From positions 332,098 through 396,097 of the forward strand of contig NZ_JAAIKC010000005.1 of NCBI RefSeq assembly GCF_010820665.1: 64,000 nt of DNA. Direction: 5' to 3'. Under the pieces are notes generated by a model, which saw only the letters and a program-made list of their open reading frames with translations, ran no database searches and was not told the DNA's origin. Of this stretch, positions 9,642 to 18,900 are shown in pieces (within the stretch, counting starts at the first letter, position 1; every line of letters starts with the position of its first letter). The position numbers were made by a program, and so were the translations under genes. Origin of the DNA: Paenibacillus sp. SYP-B3998. GTDB lineage: Bacteria > Bacillota > Bacilli > Paenibacillales > NBRC-103111.

Positions 9642-10611
9642 AGGTTTTGCACTTTTTCAGGGAGAACACTGCGAGACGACAGCGATGGGCAATCTCCTTC
9701 AACATGAAGGTGTTCGTTTATCGGAGCCGATGTTATTCGGTATTGGGCAAGGTTTGGGATTCATTTATTGGGATTCGAAGGGGATGGAATTTCCTTTTAT
9801 TGGGGGGAGAGCGAAGCCTGATGAACTGTCTGCTTGCCTAGCATCGAGGCTCAATTTGAACATCAGGGCGCAAGAGACCTCGTCTGTCACAAAAGCATGG
9901 CAGAACGTACAAAGCTGCATAGCTCAGGGAATTCCTGTGGGACTTAAATTAGATTCATATTATTTAGATTACTTTACGAACAAAGTACACTTTGCAGCCC
10001 ACTATGCGGTGATATATGGCATGGATGACGAATTCGCCTATATGGCAGACACTAGCCAACAAGGTGGTCTCGTGACAACGAGATTATCGAATTTGACCCT
10101 GGCAAGAAACGCGAAGGGGCCCATGAGCTCCAGAAATCGCTCCTTTACGATTGAGCAAACGGGTACCCTTCCACCGCTTGTACCCGCCATACGATCATCC
10201 CTTATTAACAATGCTCATGACTATTTGAATCCGCCCATTCGCAATATGGGGAATAAAGGAATAAAAAAAATGAGCGATGAAATTCTAAAGTGGCCCTCTA
10301 GAAGTAAGGATTTAGAGAAGGATCTATGTTTGACAGCTTTATTGATGGAAAGAGCGGGGACTGGCGGCGCCTTATTTCGAAACCTATATAGAGATTTTCT
10401 CAAAGAATGCGTGGATTTGCTCGGTGATTCCAAATTAGAACAAGCATACCTTCAGTTTGTGGAAATCGCGCCGATGTGGAATGGTGTTTCGGAGTCAATT
10501 GACAATGCGGGAAGAACTGGAAATCTACAGGAACTAAAACTTGCATCCGAGCTTTTGGTCGATATTGCGGAGAGAGAACGAGTAGCCATGGAGCTTTTAT
10601 TGACAATTTAA
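9631..10611 (+). CDS. Butirosin biosynthesis protein H-like protein (BtrH_N plus DUF4872-type)
   Basis: 326 residues from the ATG at 9631, chosen because GGAGG at 9617-9621 is 9 bases away; an ATG at 9625 would be too close. The N-terminal half carries the cysteine-peptidase-like pattern of BtrH: Cys in GEHCETTAMGN (residue 14), a His in HFAAHYAVIYG near 124, and Asp near 140 (MADTSQQG). In butirosin synthesis BtrH moves an acyl chain from a carrier protein to an aminoglycoside. The C-terminal half is helical, like DUF4872. There is no carrier protein, ligase or other pathway gene nearby, so this is an orphan acyltransferase-like or related enzyme controlled by PadR. The specific substrate cannot be inferred. 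Confidence 0.75.
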   Translation: MMIEGFALFQGEHCETTAMGNLLQHEGVRLSEPMLFGIGQGLGFIYWDSKGMEFPFIGGRAKPDELSACLASRLNLNIRAQETSSVTKAWQNVQSCIAQGIPVGLKLDSYYLDYFTNKVHFAAHYAVIYGMDDEFAYMADTSQQGGLVTTRLSNLTLARNAKGPMSSRNRSFTIEQTGTLPPLVPAIRSSLINNAHDYLNPPIRNMGNKGIKKMSDEILKWPSRSKDLEKDLCLTALLMERAGTGGALFRNLYRDFLKECVDLLGDSKLEQAYLQFVEIAPMWNGVSESIDNAGRTGNLQELKLASELLVDIAERERVAMELLLTI

Positions 10612-10883
10612 TTGTATAATTGGATTCGCAACTCGTTCTGAATCGACATTTGGGGTAGACGCAAACAACCGTCAACAGGCTGAAAATAACAGCGTTGCAG
10701 CCTGCGTATCTGTCACCCACACCTTTCGGATGCTACCTTGCTGCTTACCTTTTGTTGGCGTTCCGTTCGCCTTCGCCTAGTACCTTGGGTTAGCTTACCT
10801 TGGCGTTCCACCCTGGTCCCGCCGTCCACGGGCTTGCTCGCAGGCTGAATACACGAATACGGACCTCTGCATATACATAAAGA
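10612..10883. other. Gene-free interval after the BtrH-like gene
   Basis: No supported gene. The sequence carries many CTTACCT, TTGGCGTTCC and CCTTGG phrases, like the interval upstream of padR. No terminator with a T run was seen for the plus-strand operon. The minus-strand terminator of the dehydrogenase gene follows. Confidence 0.4.
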
Positions 10884-10924
10884 AGGCCGGTAGATCCACT
10901 CTTTGGAGCAGCTGCCGGCCTATT
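10884..10924 (-). terminator. Rho-independent terminator of the dehydrogenase gene
   Basis: Arms AGGCCGG and CCGGCCT enclose about 25 bases. Read on the minus strand, the hairpin is followed by TTCTTTATGT. It lies 16 bases beyond the stop of the minus-strand gene. The T run is weak. Confidence 0.55.
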
Positions 10925-10939
10925 TGGTGTGCGACTAAA

Positions 10940-11908
10940 TCATGTTCCAAAAGTTATGACCACATTTCCCTTTTTGTGCCCTTTTTCAACATATCTGTGA
11001 GCCTCGGCAGTCTGTTCCAACGGATAACGTCTATCTATGACAGATTTAATCTTCCCCGCCTCAACAAGCTCTTTGAGGAAGTTTAAATTTTCTTTATTCT
11101 GCTTTAAGCCCGCAGCGGTAAAAATTGCTTTTTTGCTGCCGATCTTGGAAGTCCATAGCATTTGAAGCATAACTCCCAGTGAAGGGACAGTGGAGAGATA
11201 GATTCCTCGTTGCTTTAGCGAGCTTTTACATTGTGAAAAAGAACGCTTGCCTACCGCATCGAAAATAACGTCATAGGTCTGATCACTTTTGGTAAAGTCC
11301 TCCTCGGTATAGTCAATGACCTGATCGGCTCCCAGAGATTTCACTAATTCTAAATTTGTGGAACTGCATACTCCAGTAACTTCTGCCCCAAAGTACTTGG
11401 CAAGCTGTACAGCATAAGCACCTACCGATCCAGAAGCGCCATGGATAAGGACTTTTTGTCCGCTCTGAATAATTGCCGTATCTCTAAGGAAAATCAATGC
11501 AGTTAATGCCCCGTCACAGACGCCGGCGGCTTCTTCATAGGCCGCGTTGACCGGTTTGATGATCACCGATTTGTCTTCGGGCAGACACATGTACTCGGCA
11601 TGAGCGCCAAAGCTATTTGGACTTATACCAAAAACCTGGTCACCTTTCTTAAATAGCTTCACATCTTTTCCTACGGATTCAATTTCCCCAGCTAGTTCAA
11701 CCCCTAATATATTATTTTTGGGTCTCATGAGACCATAAAGAAGTCTGATAATAAAGGGGTTAGCCTTTCGAAAGGCACAGTCCGATGGTGTTACGATTGC
11801 CGCATGTATTTGTATCCGTACTTCATTGTCTTTGGGAGTAGGTTTTTCTACCTCTTTGAGCTGAAGAACGTCCGGTGTTCCGTATTTTGTGCATACAATC
11901 GCTCTCAT
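10940..11908 (-). CDS. Zinc-less NAD(P)H-dependent alcohol dehydrogenase / quinone oxidoreductase (MDR family)
   Basis: 322 residues from the ATG at 11908, which has GGAGG with a 7-base spacer; an upstream ATG at 11932 overlaps the stop of the preceding gene. The GroES-like N-terminal domain carries [16 protein letters not shown] near 72-87, and the Rossmann domain carries the nucleotide motif [16 protein letters not shown] near 147-162. The zinc ligands of true alcohol dehydrogenases are absent. Members reduce quinones, enones or similar electrophiles with NADPH. It is third in an operon behind a membrane protein and an XRE regulator, 20 bases after the latter. Confidence 0.9.
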   Translation of the reverse strand: MRAIVCTKYGTPDVLQLKEVEKPTPKDNEVRIQIHAAIVTPSDCAFRKANPFIIRLLYGLMRPKNNILGVELAGEIESVGKDVKLFKKGDQVFGISPNSFGAHAEYMCLPEDKSVIIKPVNAAYEEAAGVCDGALTALIFLRDTAIIQSGQKVLIHGASGSVGAYAVQLAKYFGAEVTGVCSSTNLELVKSLGADQVIDYTEEDFTKSDQTYDVIFDAVGKRSFSQCKSSLKQRGIYLSTVPSLGVMLQMLWTSKIGSKKAIFTAAGLKQNKENLNFLKELVEAGKIKSVIDRRYPLEQTAEAHRYVEKGHKKGNVVITFGT

Positions 11909-11928
11909 ATGAATTCCTCCTGGATTGT

Positions 11929-12150
11929 TCATACATTGTTATCTTCTAAAAAGAACACTTCTTCCAACGGTAAGCTGAAGACGAGAGCAATGCGAAAAGC
12001 TAATTCCAGAGAAGGGGAGTATTTTCCTTTTTCCATGGCTACGATGGTTTGTCGTGTCACACCCACTTTATCAGCTAATTGTTGTTGGGTCATTTCATCA
12101 TGGTTAAAACGTAATTTCCGAATGTGATTGCCAATAAGACATTTGCCCAT
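11929..12150 (-). CDS. XRE-family transcriptional regulator, short
   Basis: 73 residues starting at 12150 behind GAGAGGAG. Nearly the whole protein is one helix-turn-helix domain: [20 protein letters not shown] (residues 21-40) is the HTH, followed by [13 protein letters not shown] and LEEVFFLE, the classic short Cro/CI-like type that sits next to membrane proteins of the DUF2178 sort. One base separates it from the membrane-protein gene upstream. It likely represses the operon through the palindrome at 12671-12696. Confidence 0.9.
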   Translation of the reverse strand: MGKCLIGNHIRKLRFNHDEMTQQQLADKVGVTRQTIVAMEKGKYSPSLELAFRIALVFSLPLEEVFFLEDNNV

Positions 12151-12151
12151 C

Positions 12152-12598
12152 TTAAACTCCTCTCCGATAAAGATAGAGCTGTGTGATAGCTCCAACCACT
12201 TCTGACGCAAGCCCTGAGAAAATAAGTAAGATGAACATCACAAAGGGCGGCATATGCAAGACCAGTGATCCCATCGATAGAAGAAAGCCAAAGATAAACA
12301 TATAATGAGAATTCCTTGTGGCTTTCAATTCAATTAGCTTATCTAGTTCATCAGAAAATGAAGGTTCTTCTTCTTTCGTAGTTATTCTATAGATGATATT
12401 GAATACAATATTAATGATGATTTTTGCCACAATCGACACCGGGATTAAGATTAAGATGACGGCCCCCCAAAAGCGAAAGGTTTCTGTCGAATCTATGCTT
12501 CCTTCTGGGTAGCTTTGAAACACATACAAGCAATAGCATCCAAAAATGAGTAAGGTGCCAATTAAAGATGCGATATTCTTCTTTTCTTGATAGGACAT
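12152..12598 (-). CDS. Four-helix membrane protein paired with XRE regulator
   Basis: 148 residues with GGAGG and an 8-base spacer. Four hydrophobic segments (about 9-29, 43-68, 98-116, 119-136) are split by a charged loop (TTKEEEPSFSDELDKLIELKATRN, 73-96, shown only in part as KEEEPSFSDELDKLIELK). This layout is the same as in DUF2178-like proteins encoded next to small XRE regulators in Firmicutes. Function unknown; a role in sensing membrane state is only a guess. First gene of a three-gene operon. Confidence 0.8.
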   Translation of the reverse strand: MSYQEKKNIASLIGTLLIFGCYCLYVFQSYPEGSIDSTETFRFWGAVILILIPVSIVAKIIINIVFNIIYRITTKEEEPSFSDELDKLIELKATRNSHYMFIFGFLLSMGSLVLHMPPFVMFILLIFSGLASEVVGAITQLYLYRRGV

Positions 12599-12651
12599 AA
12601 ATGATTCCTCCTGTACGATTATTTTTACTTCAAGTAAAATATTATATACAC

Positions 12652-12696
12652 AATGTAAATAAATTCATTCATAATGTCAAGTTAACTTAACATTAT
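12652..12696 (-). promoter_or_regulatory. Promoter with overlapping palindromic operator for the membrane protein/XRE/dehydrogenase operon
   Basis: On the minus strand TTGACA (12680-12675) and TACATT (12657-12652) are 17 bases apart. A 26-base palindrome at 12671-12696 with one mismatched pair, centred on AAGTTAACTT, overlaps the -35 box. Its position suits repression by the operon's own XRE protein; that link is inferred. Confidence 0.6.
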
Positions 12697-12888
12697 ATAG
12701 TAAAAATAATTCCCTGAACCCTTAAAAAGTTTATAAGTGGTTAGATAAAATGAGTGGAATTTTAAAAACACGGTCGTATGACGAGTTGATGGAGAGAATA
12801 CAGGTTGGTCTATACGGATCGGCAGTTTAGGCGGTTATATAGGGGGCTGTACATGGTTAGTCAATTGTTGCTCTTGGGAGGAAACCCT
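12697..12888. other. Intergenic stretch without supported gene
   Basis: Between the divergent XRE operon and the methionine importer. A 26-codon frame from 12750 has no convincing ribosome-binding site. No S-box or T-box leader is visible here, although the next operon imports methionine. Confidence 0.35.
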
Positions 12889-12936
12889 ATGAAAATTTGC
12901 ACTTCTTGGTGCATAACAGTAAATACGCATCAATAA
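12889..12936 (+). CDS. Candidate 15-codon peptide ORF with ideal ribosome-binding site
   Basis: The frame MKICTSWCITVNTHQ follows GGGAGG with a 7-base spacer, as good as any start in the window. It has two cysteines four residues apart and ends six bases before the -35 box of the metQ promoter. It could be translated as a leader or signalling peptide, or be chance. No promoter of its own was clearly seen. Confidence 0.25.
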   Translation: MKICTSWCITVNTHQ

Positions 12937-12941
12937 GTTTA

Positions 12942-12987
12942 TTGACACAAGGTTAATTCTATGTTATTTTTAATTCCGTGTTAACCT
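12942..12987 (+). promoter_or_regulatory. metQ promoter with inverted repeat around the -10 box
   Basis: TTGACA at 12942-12947 and TATTTT at 12965-12970 are 17 bases apart. AGGTTAA at 12950-12956 and TTAACCT at 12981-12987 form a 7-base inverted repeat that brackets the -10 box and could be an operator. Confidence 0.6.
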
Positions 12988-13052
12988 ATAGGATTAAATA
13001 AATATGCATGTAAAAACAAATACCTTTAGAAAGTTAAGGAGTGGAAGCAGAT

Positions 13053-13934
13053 ATGAAACGATCTCATTTATTATCCATTTTCACCATGATTTTAGTATTG
13101 GTGGTCACAGGCTGCGGCAAAACAGCAGAAACAAAAACCGCAACATCAACAAGTCCAGCACCAACTGCTGCATCCACGAGCGCCTCTTCAACTTCATCAA
13201 GCCCAGCAGGCGAGAAAGCGAAGCTGAAAGTCGGTATTTCCGCAGGCCAAGAAGAAGAAATTTGGAGGAAGGTAAAAGAGGTTGCCGCCAAAGACAATCT
13301 AGATATCGAAGTCGTAACCTTTAATGATTATATTCAACCCAACAAAGTACTAGCAGACGGCCAATTAGATGCGAATGCATTCCAACACGAGCCGTACTTG
13401 AACCAATTCAAAGCTGATAACAAGCTGGATATCGTCAAACTGGCGAATACGTTGAATTTCCCAATAGGTATTTACTCCAAGAAAATTAAGAACATTTCCG
13501 AAATCAAAGAAGGCGACGAACTGGGCTTACCGAATGATCCATCCAATGGAGCAAGAGCCTTGATTCTTTTTGAACGTGCTGGATTGATCAAGCTAAAAGA
13601 AGGTGTTGGCGTTAAAGCTACGGTTCGCGATATCGTAGAAAATCCTAAGAAGCTTAAATTCAAAGAGCTTGAGGCTCCTTTCATTCCTAAAGCTTTGCCT
13701 GACCTTGCAGCAGCCGTAATCAATACGAACTACGCCGTAGATAACGGCTTTGTTCCTACGAAGGACGCGATCTTCCTTGAACCCAAAGATTCGCCGTGGG
13801 TGAATGTGATTGCTGTACGCACAGCGGATAAAGATAAACCTGTATTCCAAAGATTAATTAAAGCCTACCACTCTGATGAGGTTAAGAAGCTTGTTGTAGA
13901 TAAATACGGAAGCTACATCGTACCATCTTGGTAA
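13053..13934 (+). CDS. metQ: Methionine ABC transporter substrate-binding lipoprotein
   Basis: 293 residues from the ATG at 13053, with AAGGAG 11 bases upstream. A lipoprotein signal ends in VVTGC with Cys at about residue 20, followed by a low-complexity Ala/Ser/Thr/Pro linker (residues 25-57). The mature part is an NlpA/MetQ-type binding protein (KLKVGISAGQEEEIW; NAFQHEPYLNQF near 115; IPNDPSN-like GLPNDPSNGARAL near 155), which captures D- or L-methionine outside the membrane. It is followed by MetN and MetI, so the importer is complete. A terminator-like hairpin after the stop should raise MetQ over the other two subunits. Confidence 0.93.
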   Translation: MKRSHLLSIFTMILVLVVTGCGKTAETKTATSTSPAPTAASTSASSTSSSPAGEKAKLKVGISAGQEEEIWRKVKEVAAKDNLDIEVVTFNDYIQPNKVLADGQLDANAFQHEPYLNQFKADNKLDIVKLANTLNFPIGIYSKKIKNISEIKEGDELGLPNDPSNGARALILFERAGLIKLKEGVGVKATVRDIVENPKKLKFKELEAPFIPKALPDLAAAVINTNYAVDNGFVPTKDAIFLEPKDSPWVNVIAVRTADKDKPVFQRLIKAYHSDEVKKLVVDKYGSYIVPSW

Positions 13935-13955
13935 GAGAAATACGTGGAAGAAAAC

Positions 13956-13993
13956 AAAGGTCTCTTTCCAAATGAAAGGGGCCTTTTGTTTTG
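13956..13993 (+). terminator. Intra-operon terminator between metQ and metN
   Basis: Two stacked stems, AAAGG/CCTTT and CTTTC/GAAAG, are followed by TTTTGTTTT. Partial termination here would give more binding protein than transporter. Confidence 0.7.
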
Positions 13994-14015
13994 GATGAAA
14001 GGGGAGGTGCTCCGT

Positions 14016-15044
14016 GTGATTGATTTAATCAACGTTAGTAAAACGTTTGAACAAAAGGGAGTCTGCGTAGAAGCGGTTAAAGAAGCTAATCTTCAGGTTC
14101 AGAAAGGGGAAATTTTTGGCGTCATCGGCTACAGTGGGGCAGGTAAAAGCTCACTCTTGCGGTGTATTAATTATTTGGAAAAGCCTACCTCGGGACTGAT
14201 TAAGATTAATGGTGTGGAAATGTCAACGCTTAATAAGCAAGAGCTTAGGATGATAAGAAGGAAGATCGGAATGATCTTTCAGCATTTTAATCTATTGTCT
14301 TCGGGAACGGTCTTTCAAAACGTCGCTGCTCCACTCCTGCTAGCCAAGGTTCCCAAAAAACAAATTGTGACCAAGGTAAGAGAATTATTGGAATTGGTAG
14401 GGCTCCAAGACAAAGAGCAATCCTATCCGCGCCAGCTCTCGGGAGGGCAAAAGCAGCGAGTTGCAATTGCCAGAGCATTAGCCAATGATCCTGAGATTCT
14501 GTTATGCGATGAAGCTACCTCAGCGCTTGATCCCCAAACGACAGACTCTATTTTGGATTTACTTTTGGATATTAACCGCAAATACAAAATTACGATTGTC
14601 CTGATTACGCATGAAATGCATGTCATTAAAAAAATCTGTGATCGTGTTGCCGTCATGGAAAACGGCAGCATTGTTGAGCAAGGCTCAGTGATCGATTTGT
14701 TTCATTCGCCGCAAACTCGAACAACCCGCAATTTCGTCAAAAGTGTGTTTGATACAGAATTGCCAGAAACATTATGGAATCAATTGCGAAACCCAGGAAA
14801 GGCTGGAACATTAATCCGCGCTTCATTTATTGGTGAATCGGTTACCGAGCCTGTTTTTGCAGATTTAACGACCAAACTCGAGTTACGTCCCAGTATTATT
14901 TACGGGAATATTACTCAAATCAAAGAGACTATTTTTGGAACATTGATTTTGCATATATCGGGAGATGCCGCTCTTATTGAGCAGGGGATTCAATTCTTGC
15001 AAGCGCAAGGTTTACGGATTGAGGTGATTGACAATGTGGAATAA
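14016..15044 (+). CDS. metN: Methionine ABC transporter ATP-binding protein
   Basis: 342 residues from the GTG at 14016, chosen because GGGGAGG precedes it by 8 bases; 24 in-frame codons before it overlap the terminator. Walker A GYSGAGKSS lies near residues 38-46, the ABC signature LSGGQKQRVAIA near 141-152, and Walker B ILLCDEATSALD near 162-173. The last 85 residues form the NIL domain, which in E. coli MetN binds methionine and inhibits transport. The gene overlaps metI by 11 bases. Confidence 0.95.
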   Translation: MIDLINVSKTFEQKGVCVEAVKEANLQVQKGEIFGVIGYSGAGKSSLLRCINYLEKPTSGLIKINGVEMSTLNKQELRMIRRKIGMIFQHFNLLSSGTVFQNVAAPLLLAKVPKKQIVTKVRELLELVGLQDKEQSYPRQLSGGQKQRVAIARALANDPEILLCDEATSALDPQTTDSILDLLLDINRKYKITIVLITHEMHVIKKICDRVAVMENGSIVEQGSVIDLFHSPQTRTTRNFVKSVFDTELPETLWNQLRNPGKAGTLIRASFIGESVTEPVFADLTTKLELRPSIIYGNITQIKETIFGTLILHISGDAALIEQGIQFLQAQGLRIEVIDNVE

Positions 15045-15693
15045 ATTCCTGGAGGATGCAGACCTTTATGTAAAATCGATTAATGAGACCGTGATTATGG
15101 TTGGTTATTCATTAGTGATTTCAAGTATTATCGGTCTATTGTTAGGGGTTATGCTAGTTGTGCTAAGACCTGGCCATATTTATGCAAATTCTGGAATTTA
15201 TTATATTCTGAACACGGTCATTAATATTATTCGTTCTATTCCCTTTATCATTATTATGGTTGCCATTCTTCCATTAACCAAGTGGATTGTCGGTACGACG
15301 ATTGGCGTTAAGGGGGCTATCGTTCCTCTTGTTTTTTACACGGCTCCTTACATTTCACGCTTAATGGAGACGGCTTTATTAGAGGTTGATCCGGGTGTCA
15401 TCGAGGCTTATCAAGCAATGGGAGCATCCAGAGGACAAATTATTTTCCGAGTCATGCTGAAAGAGGCACGGCCAGCTATGATTCTCGGATTTGCCATTGC
15501 CACAATCGGACTGGTTGGTGCTTCAGCCATGGCCGGGGTTATGGGTGCAGGTGGATTAGGGGACGTAGCGATAAGATTCGGTTATCAGCGTTGGGAGCCA
15601 GATGTCATGTATATCTCTGTCATTATGCTCGTTATTATGGTACAGATCGTACAATCATTCGGAAATTGGATATCAAAAAGGTTGAGAAAATAA
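15034..15693 (+). CDS. metI: Methionine ABC transporter permease
   Basis: 219 residues from the ATG at 15034, behind GAGGTG; a TTG six bases earlier is possible. Five hydrophobic segments are visible. The EAA loop that docks on MetN is seen as EAYQAMGASRGQIIF near residues 127-141. It overlaps the end of metN, so the two are translationally coupled. Confidence 0.94.
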   Translation: MWNKFLEDADLYVKSINETVIMVGYSLVISSIIGLLLGVMLVVLRPGHIYANSGIYYILNTVINIIRSIPFIIIMVAILPLTKWIVGTTIGVKGAIVPLVFYTAPYISRLMETALLEVDPGVIEAYQAMGASRGQIIFRVMLKEARPAMILGFAIATIGLVGASAMAGVMGAGGLGDVAIRFGYQRWEPDVMYISVIMLVIMVQIVQSFGNWISKRLRK

Positions 15694-15783
15694 GTAAACG
15701 ATAAAAACTTCGGCGGACTTGCAAAGAAAGCTGATCAAAATGGAGTGGTTCTAAATAATCCCACACATGGGCTGTGACGGATT

Positions 15784-15811
15784 GCCGCAAGGCAGGCTGT
15801 TGCGGCCTTTC
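15784..15811 (+). terminator. Weak hairpin after metI
   Basis: Perfect 7-base arms GCCGCAA and TTGCGGC with a 9-base loop, followed by CTTTCT. A possible terminator of the met operon about 90 bases after the stop; the T run is poor. Confidence 0.4.
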
Positions 15812-15909
15812 TGCGTAGAAGACCATTAAATTGACTGCAAGCTATTTACAAAATACATAAATTCAAATTGATAATGTAGTAACAATTCATAGCTACACTT
15901 AACTCTATG

Positions 15910-15943
15910 TAATTACAAGCAAAACGCTTGTAATTATTTTTTT
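15910..15943 (+). terminator. Strong rho-independent terminator
   Basis: Arms TAATTACAAGC and GCTTGTAATTA (11 bases, perfect) with loop AAAAC, followed by seven T. It isolates the met operon from the SLH-protein gene; the latter's ribosome-binding site follows only 20 bases later, so any promoter must sit upstream or inside it. Confidence 0.85.
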
Positions 15944-15977
15944 AATATTACCCACATACATAGAGGAGTGAACAAAC

Positions 15978-18900
15978 TTGTTGAAGACGGAGATTACCAA
16001 AAGATTGTTATCGATAGTGAACAAAGCAGCTGTAATTCCCATGCTATTCACTATATTGGCAGGTGCTTTACCACCGGTAGGCATTGCCGCAGCCGAAAAT
16101 GCTTCACCTAACACCCTAGTAATAGAAGATTTCGAGAACAACCTTAGCGATGTCAAATTGATTCAAAAACGAAATTTCTCAGGTGCTATGAGCCTGGAAT
16201 CTGATCCGAAGCATGTCCGCTCAGGGAAGAATTCCGTCCGCATCGATTATGATTACATCGGAGTTAAGGAGAATCCCTCCTATGTTTATGTCGGTCCAGC
16301 GGCAGGTTCAATTCCGATCACCGGAAACCCCAAGAAAATGGGCATGTGGGTCTATGGGAATAATGACGGGCATCAAATCTTCAGTAAATTCAGGGATGGC
16401 AGTGGGAAATCCTTTGAAGTGGAGTATTTGGACGAAAACATCGGCGTGAATTGGTATGGATGGAAATATATCGAAGGAAAAATACCAGAGGGTAAAGTGG
16501 GCCCTATTGTCCTTGATATTTATATGCGCATCGAGCAATCCATTTTTGATAAGAAAAATAAAGGCACAGTTTGGGTCGATGATGTTCGTCTAATCTACGA
16601 AGATACCCCCAATGAGGATATGGAGATTCCTACACTGAATGTTGTAGCTCCAGGGAATAACACGAACGTCGAAACAAATCGCCCCCTCATTCAATTACTT
16701 ACAGCAGACGCCCAGTCAGGTATTGATCCCAATTCGATTCAAGTTGATATCAATGGTCACTCGGTCAAAGCGGCGTACGATGCGCCAAAAGGTGTCATTC
16801 AATATCAATCAGCTGCCCCAATGGCAGGTGGGTATCATACCGTTCATGCCGCTGTATATGATCGATCTGGCAATCCAGCAGAGATCAACAGCACATTCTT
16901 CATTCGCGATGGCGTGCAGTATCAGATAGAAGCTCCTAGCGAAGTGATCAGTAATAAAACGTTCCCGTTGAAGCTTCAGGTTAAAAATGCAGATCAGTTG
17001 AAGGGTTCCTATGCCAAGCTTAGCTTTGATCCCCAAACATTGGAAATCACCTCAGCAGAGTCTAAGATAGCTGAATCCTTAGTGACACAGAATAAGATTG
17101 ATAATGTAAAAGGAGAATACCAATTCGAGCTTCAGGGATTAAACAACCATTCATTATCAGCAGATGGCACGCTTGCTTTATTAACTTTCAAGGTTAAGCC
17201 CACTGCCAAAATGGAGCGCGGCGAGCTATTTAAATCGATTGGGATAAATGATGGAAGCTTTCAATTTACCGTGGGAGAAGCTGTCTACGCGTCGGTTCGA
17301 CCACACACATATAAGATTGGATTTCCCTATGTACTCACGATCAAAGGTAGTTCGTTACATTCGAAGAGCACCATGCGCGTTACGGATGATGTAGGCGTAC
17401 CAGTAGAAGGAGCTTCAATTGCACTGCCTAATCCACTTAACCCTCAATTCTACGCGAAGGTAAACGTAACGCAATCTGGTATTTATGCTAGTGCTAATCT
17501 TACTTCAGCTAAGCTTGCTTCCGTCTCGCTGGGTGAACAGTTTTTTTCAAGCGGCGTTAAGAGTGCAGGATTTATCGCTGTCCATCTGCCTGACGGGAAA
17601 GGAACGGGTTGGATTCCTAGCGGTGATGTTGAATCCGGGCTGTCGACTGACAAATGGGGAAAAACAGATGCAAATGGCGAAATCCATACGAATCTTACAA
17701 CGCTAGCTTTGATGAGTCTTGGTCTTCAAGCCGTGAATGGAGATAAGGTCAGCAAAGTCGTAATTCTGCCGATTGTCCCGCAATTGGGTGCAGATGAGCC
17801 AGAGTTTATTAGAACCTTTGTTACGGAAGATTTAAAAACAACGCAAAGCATTGTCTGGAGAACGGCTCCTCGTGTGGAACAGGGTGTCATTCAATATGTC
17901 AAAGACAGCGACTTCAAAACCTTCGATCAACCTAACATAGTTGAGCAGGCTACTGTATCGGAACTAGTATTAGCCCCTGATTCTACAGGGGAGGCTCTAT
18001 TCCACAAAGGGCTTCTAAAGGGTCTTACGCCAGGGACGGCCTATCGTTACCGCGTAGGTTATCCAGGCCATTGGAGCGCATCGCATATTTTCAAAACAGA
18101 AGCGGCAAGTCCCGATTCATTTTCATTCTTATTTGTTACGGATTCACACACCAATAATGAAGAAGGATTTCGTATTCACCAGGATTTAATGAAAAGCGCC
18201 ATTTCCAATTTCCCGAATACGCGATTTGTGATGCATGGCGGCGATATTGTGGATGACGGTGGCATTATGTATCAATGGGAGCAAGATATGAAAGCTTCCG
18301 AAATTTATAGCGCAAGTATCCCATCGGCTTATGCATTGGGGAATCATGATGTCAAAAATGGCGGCAAACAAGTGTTTATGAATGCTTTGGGCTTGCCGAA
18401 CAACGGAATGAAAACCCAAGAGCACTTGACCTATTCGTATGATTATGAAGATACGCATGTTGTCGTCTTGAATTCGGAAGCTGACGAAGTTGATATGAAA
18501 CAACAAGCAATATGGCTAAGAGAGAATTTAAATGCTAGTAAGAAAAAATGGACTGTAGCGATGTTCCATCGACCTGCTTATCATACAGAGGACGGGCGCG
18601 GTCCCGAGCTCGTTACTTATTATCTAGCACCCGTTCTTGAGGAGCTCGGTGTGGATTTGGTGCTTGTTGGTCACGATCATGCGCTGGCTTGGACGTATCC
18701 AATGAAGAATGGCAAGCCATTGAAAGATGGCAGTAAAGGTACGATCTATCTTGTTGGTGGATCTTCGGGTTGGAAATTTTATGATGCAGTAAAGCATGAT
18801 TACTTGAACTACCTGTATGATGATAATTTCCCTGTTTATTCAGCTATAACGATCAATAAAGACCACATCGCTGTTGAAGCAAGAACTACTGATGGCAAAC

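Noticed and set aside
12750..12830. 26-codon frame MSGILKTRS... upstream of metQ
   Set aside because: No ribosome-binding site and no recognisable features.
12599..13052. S-box or T-box leader for the methionine importer
   Set aside because: None of the conserved blocks of either leader class is present and there is no terminator before metQ.
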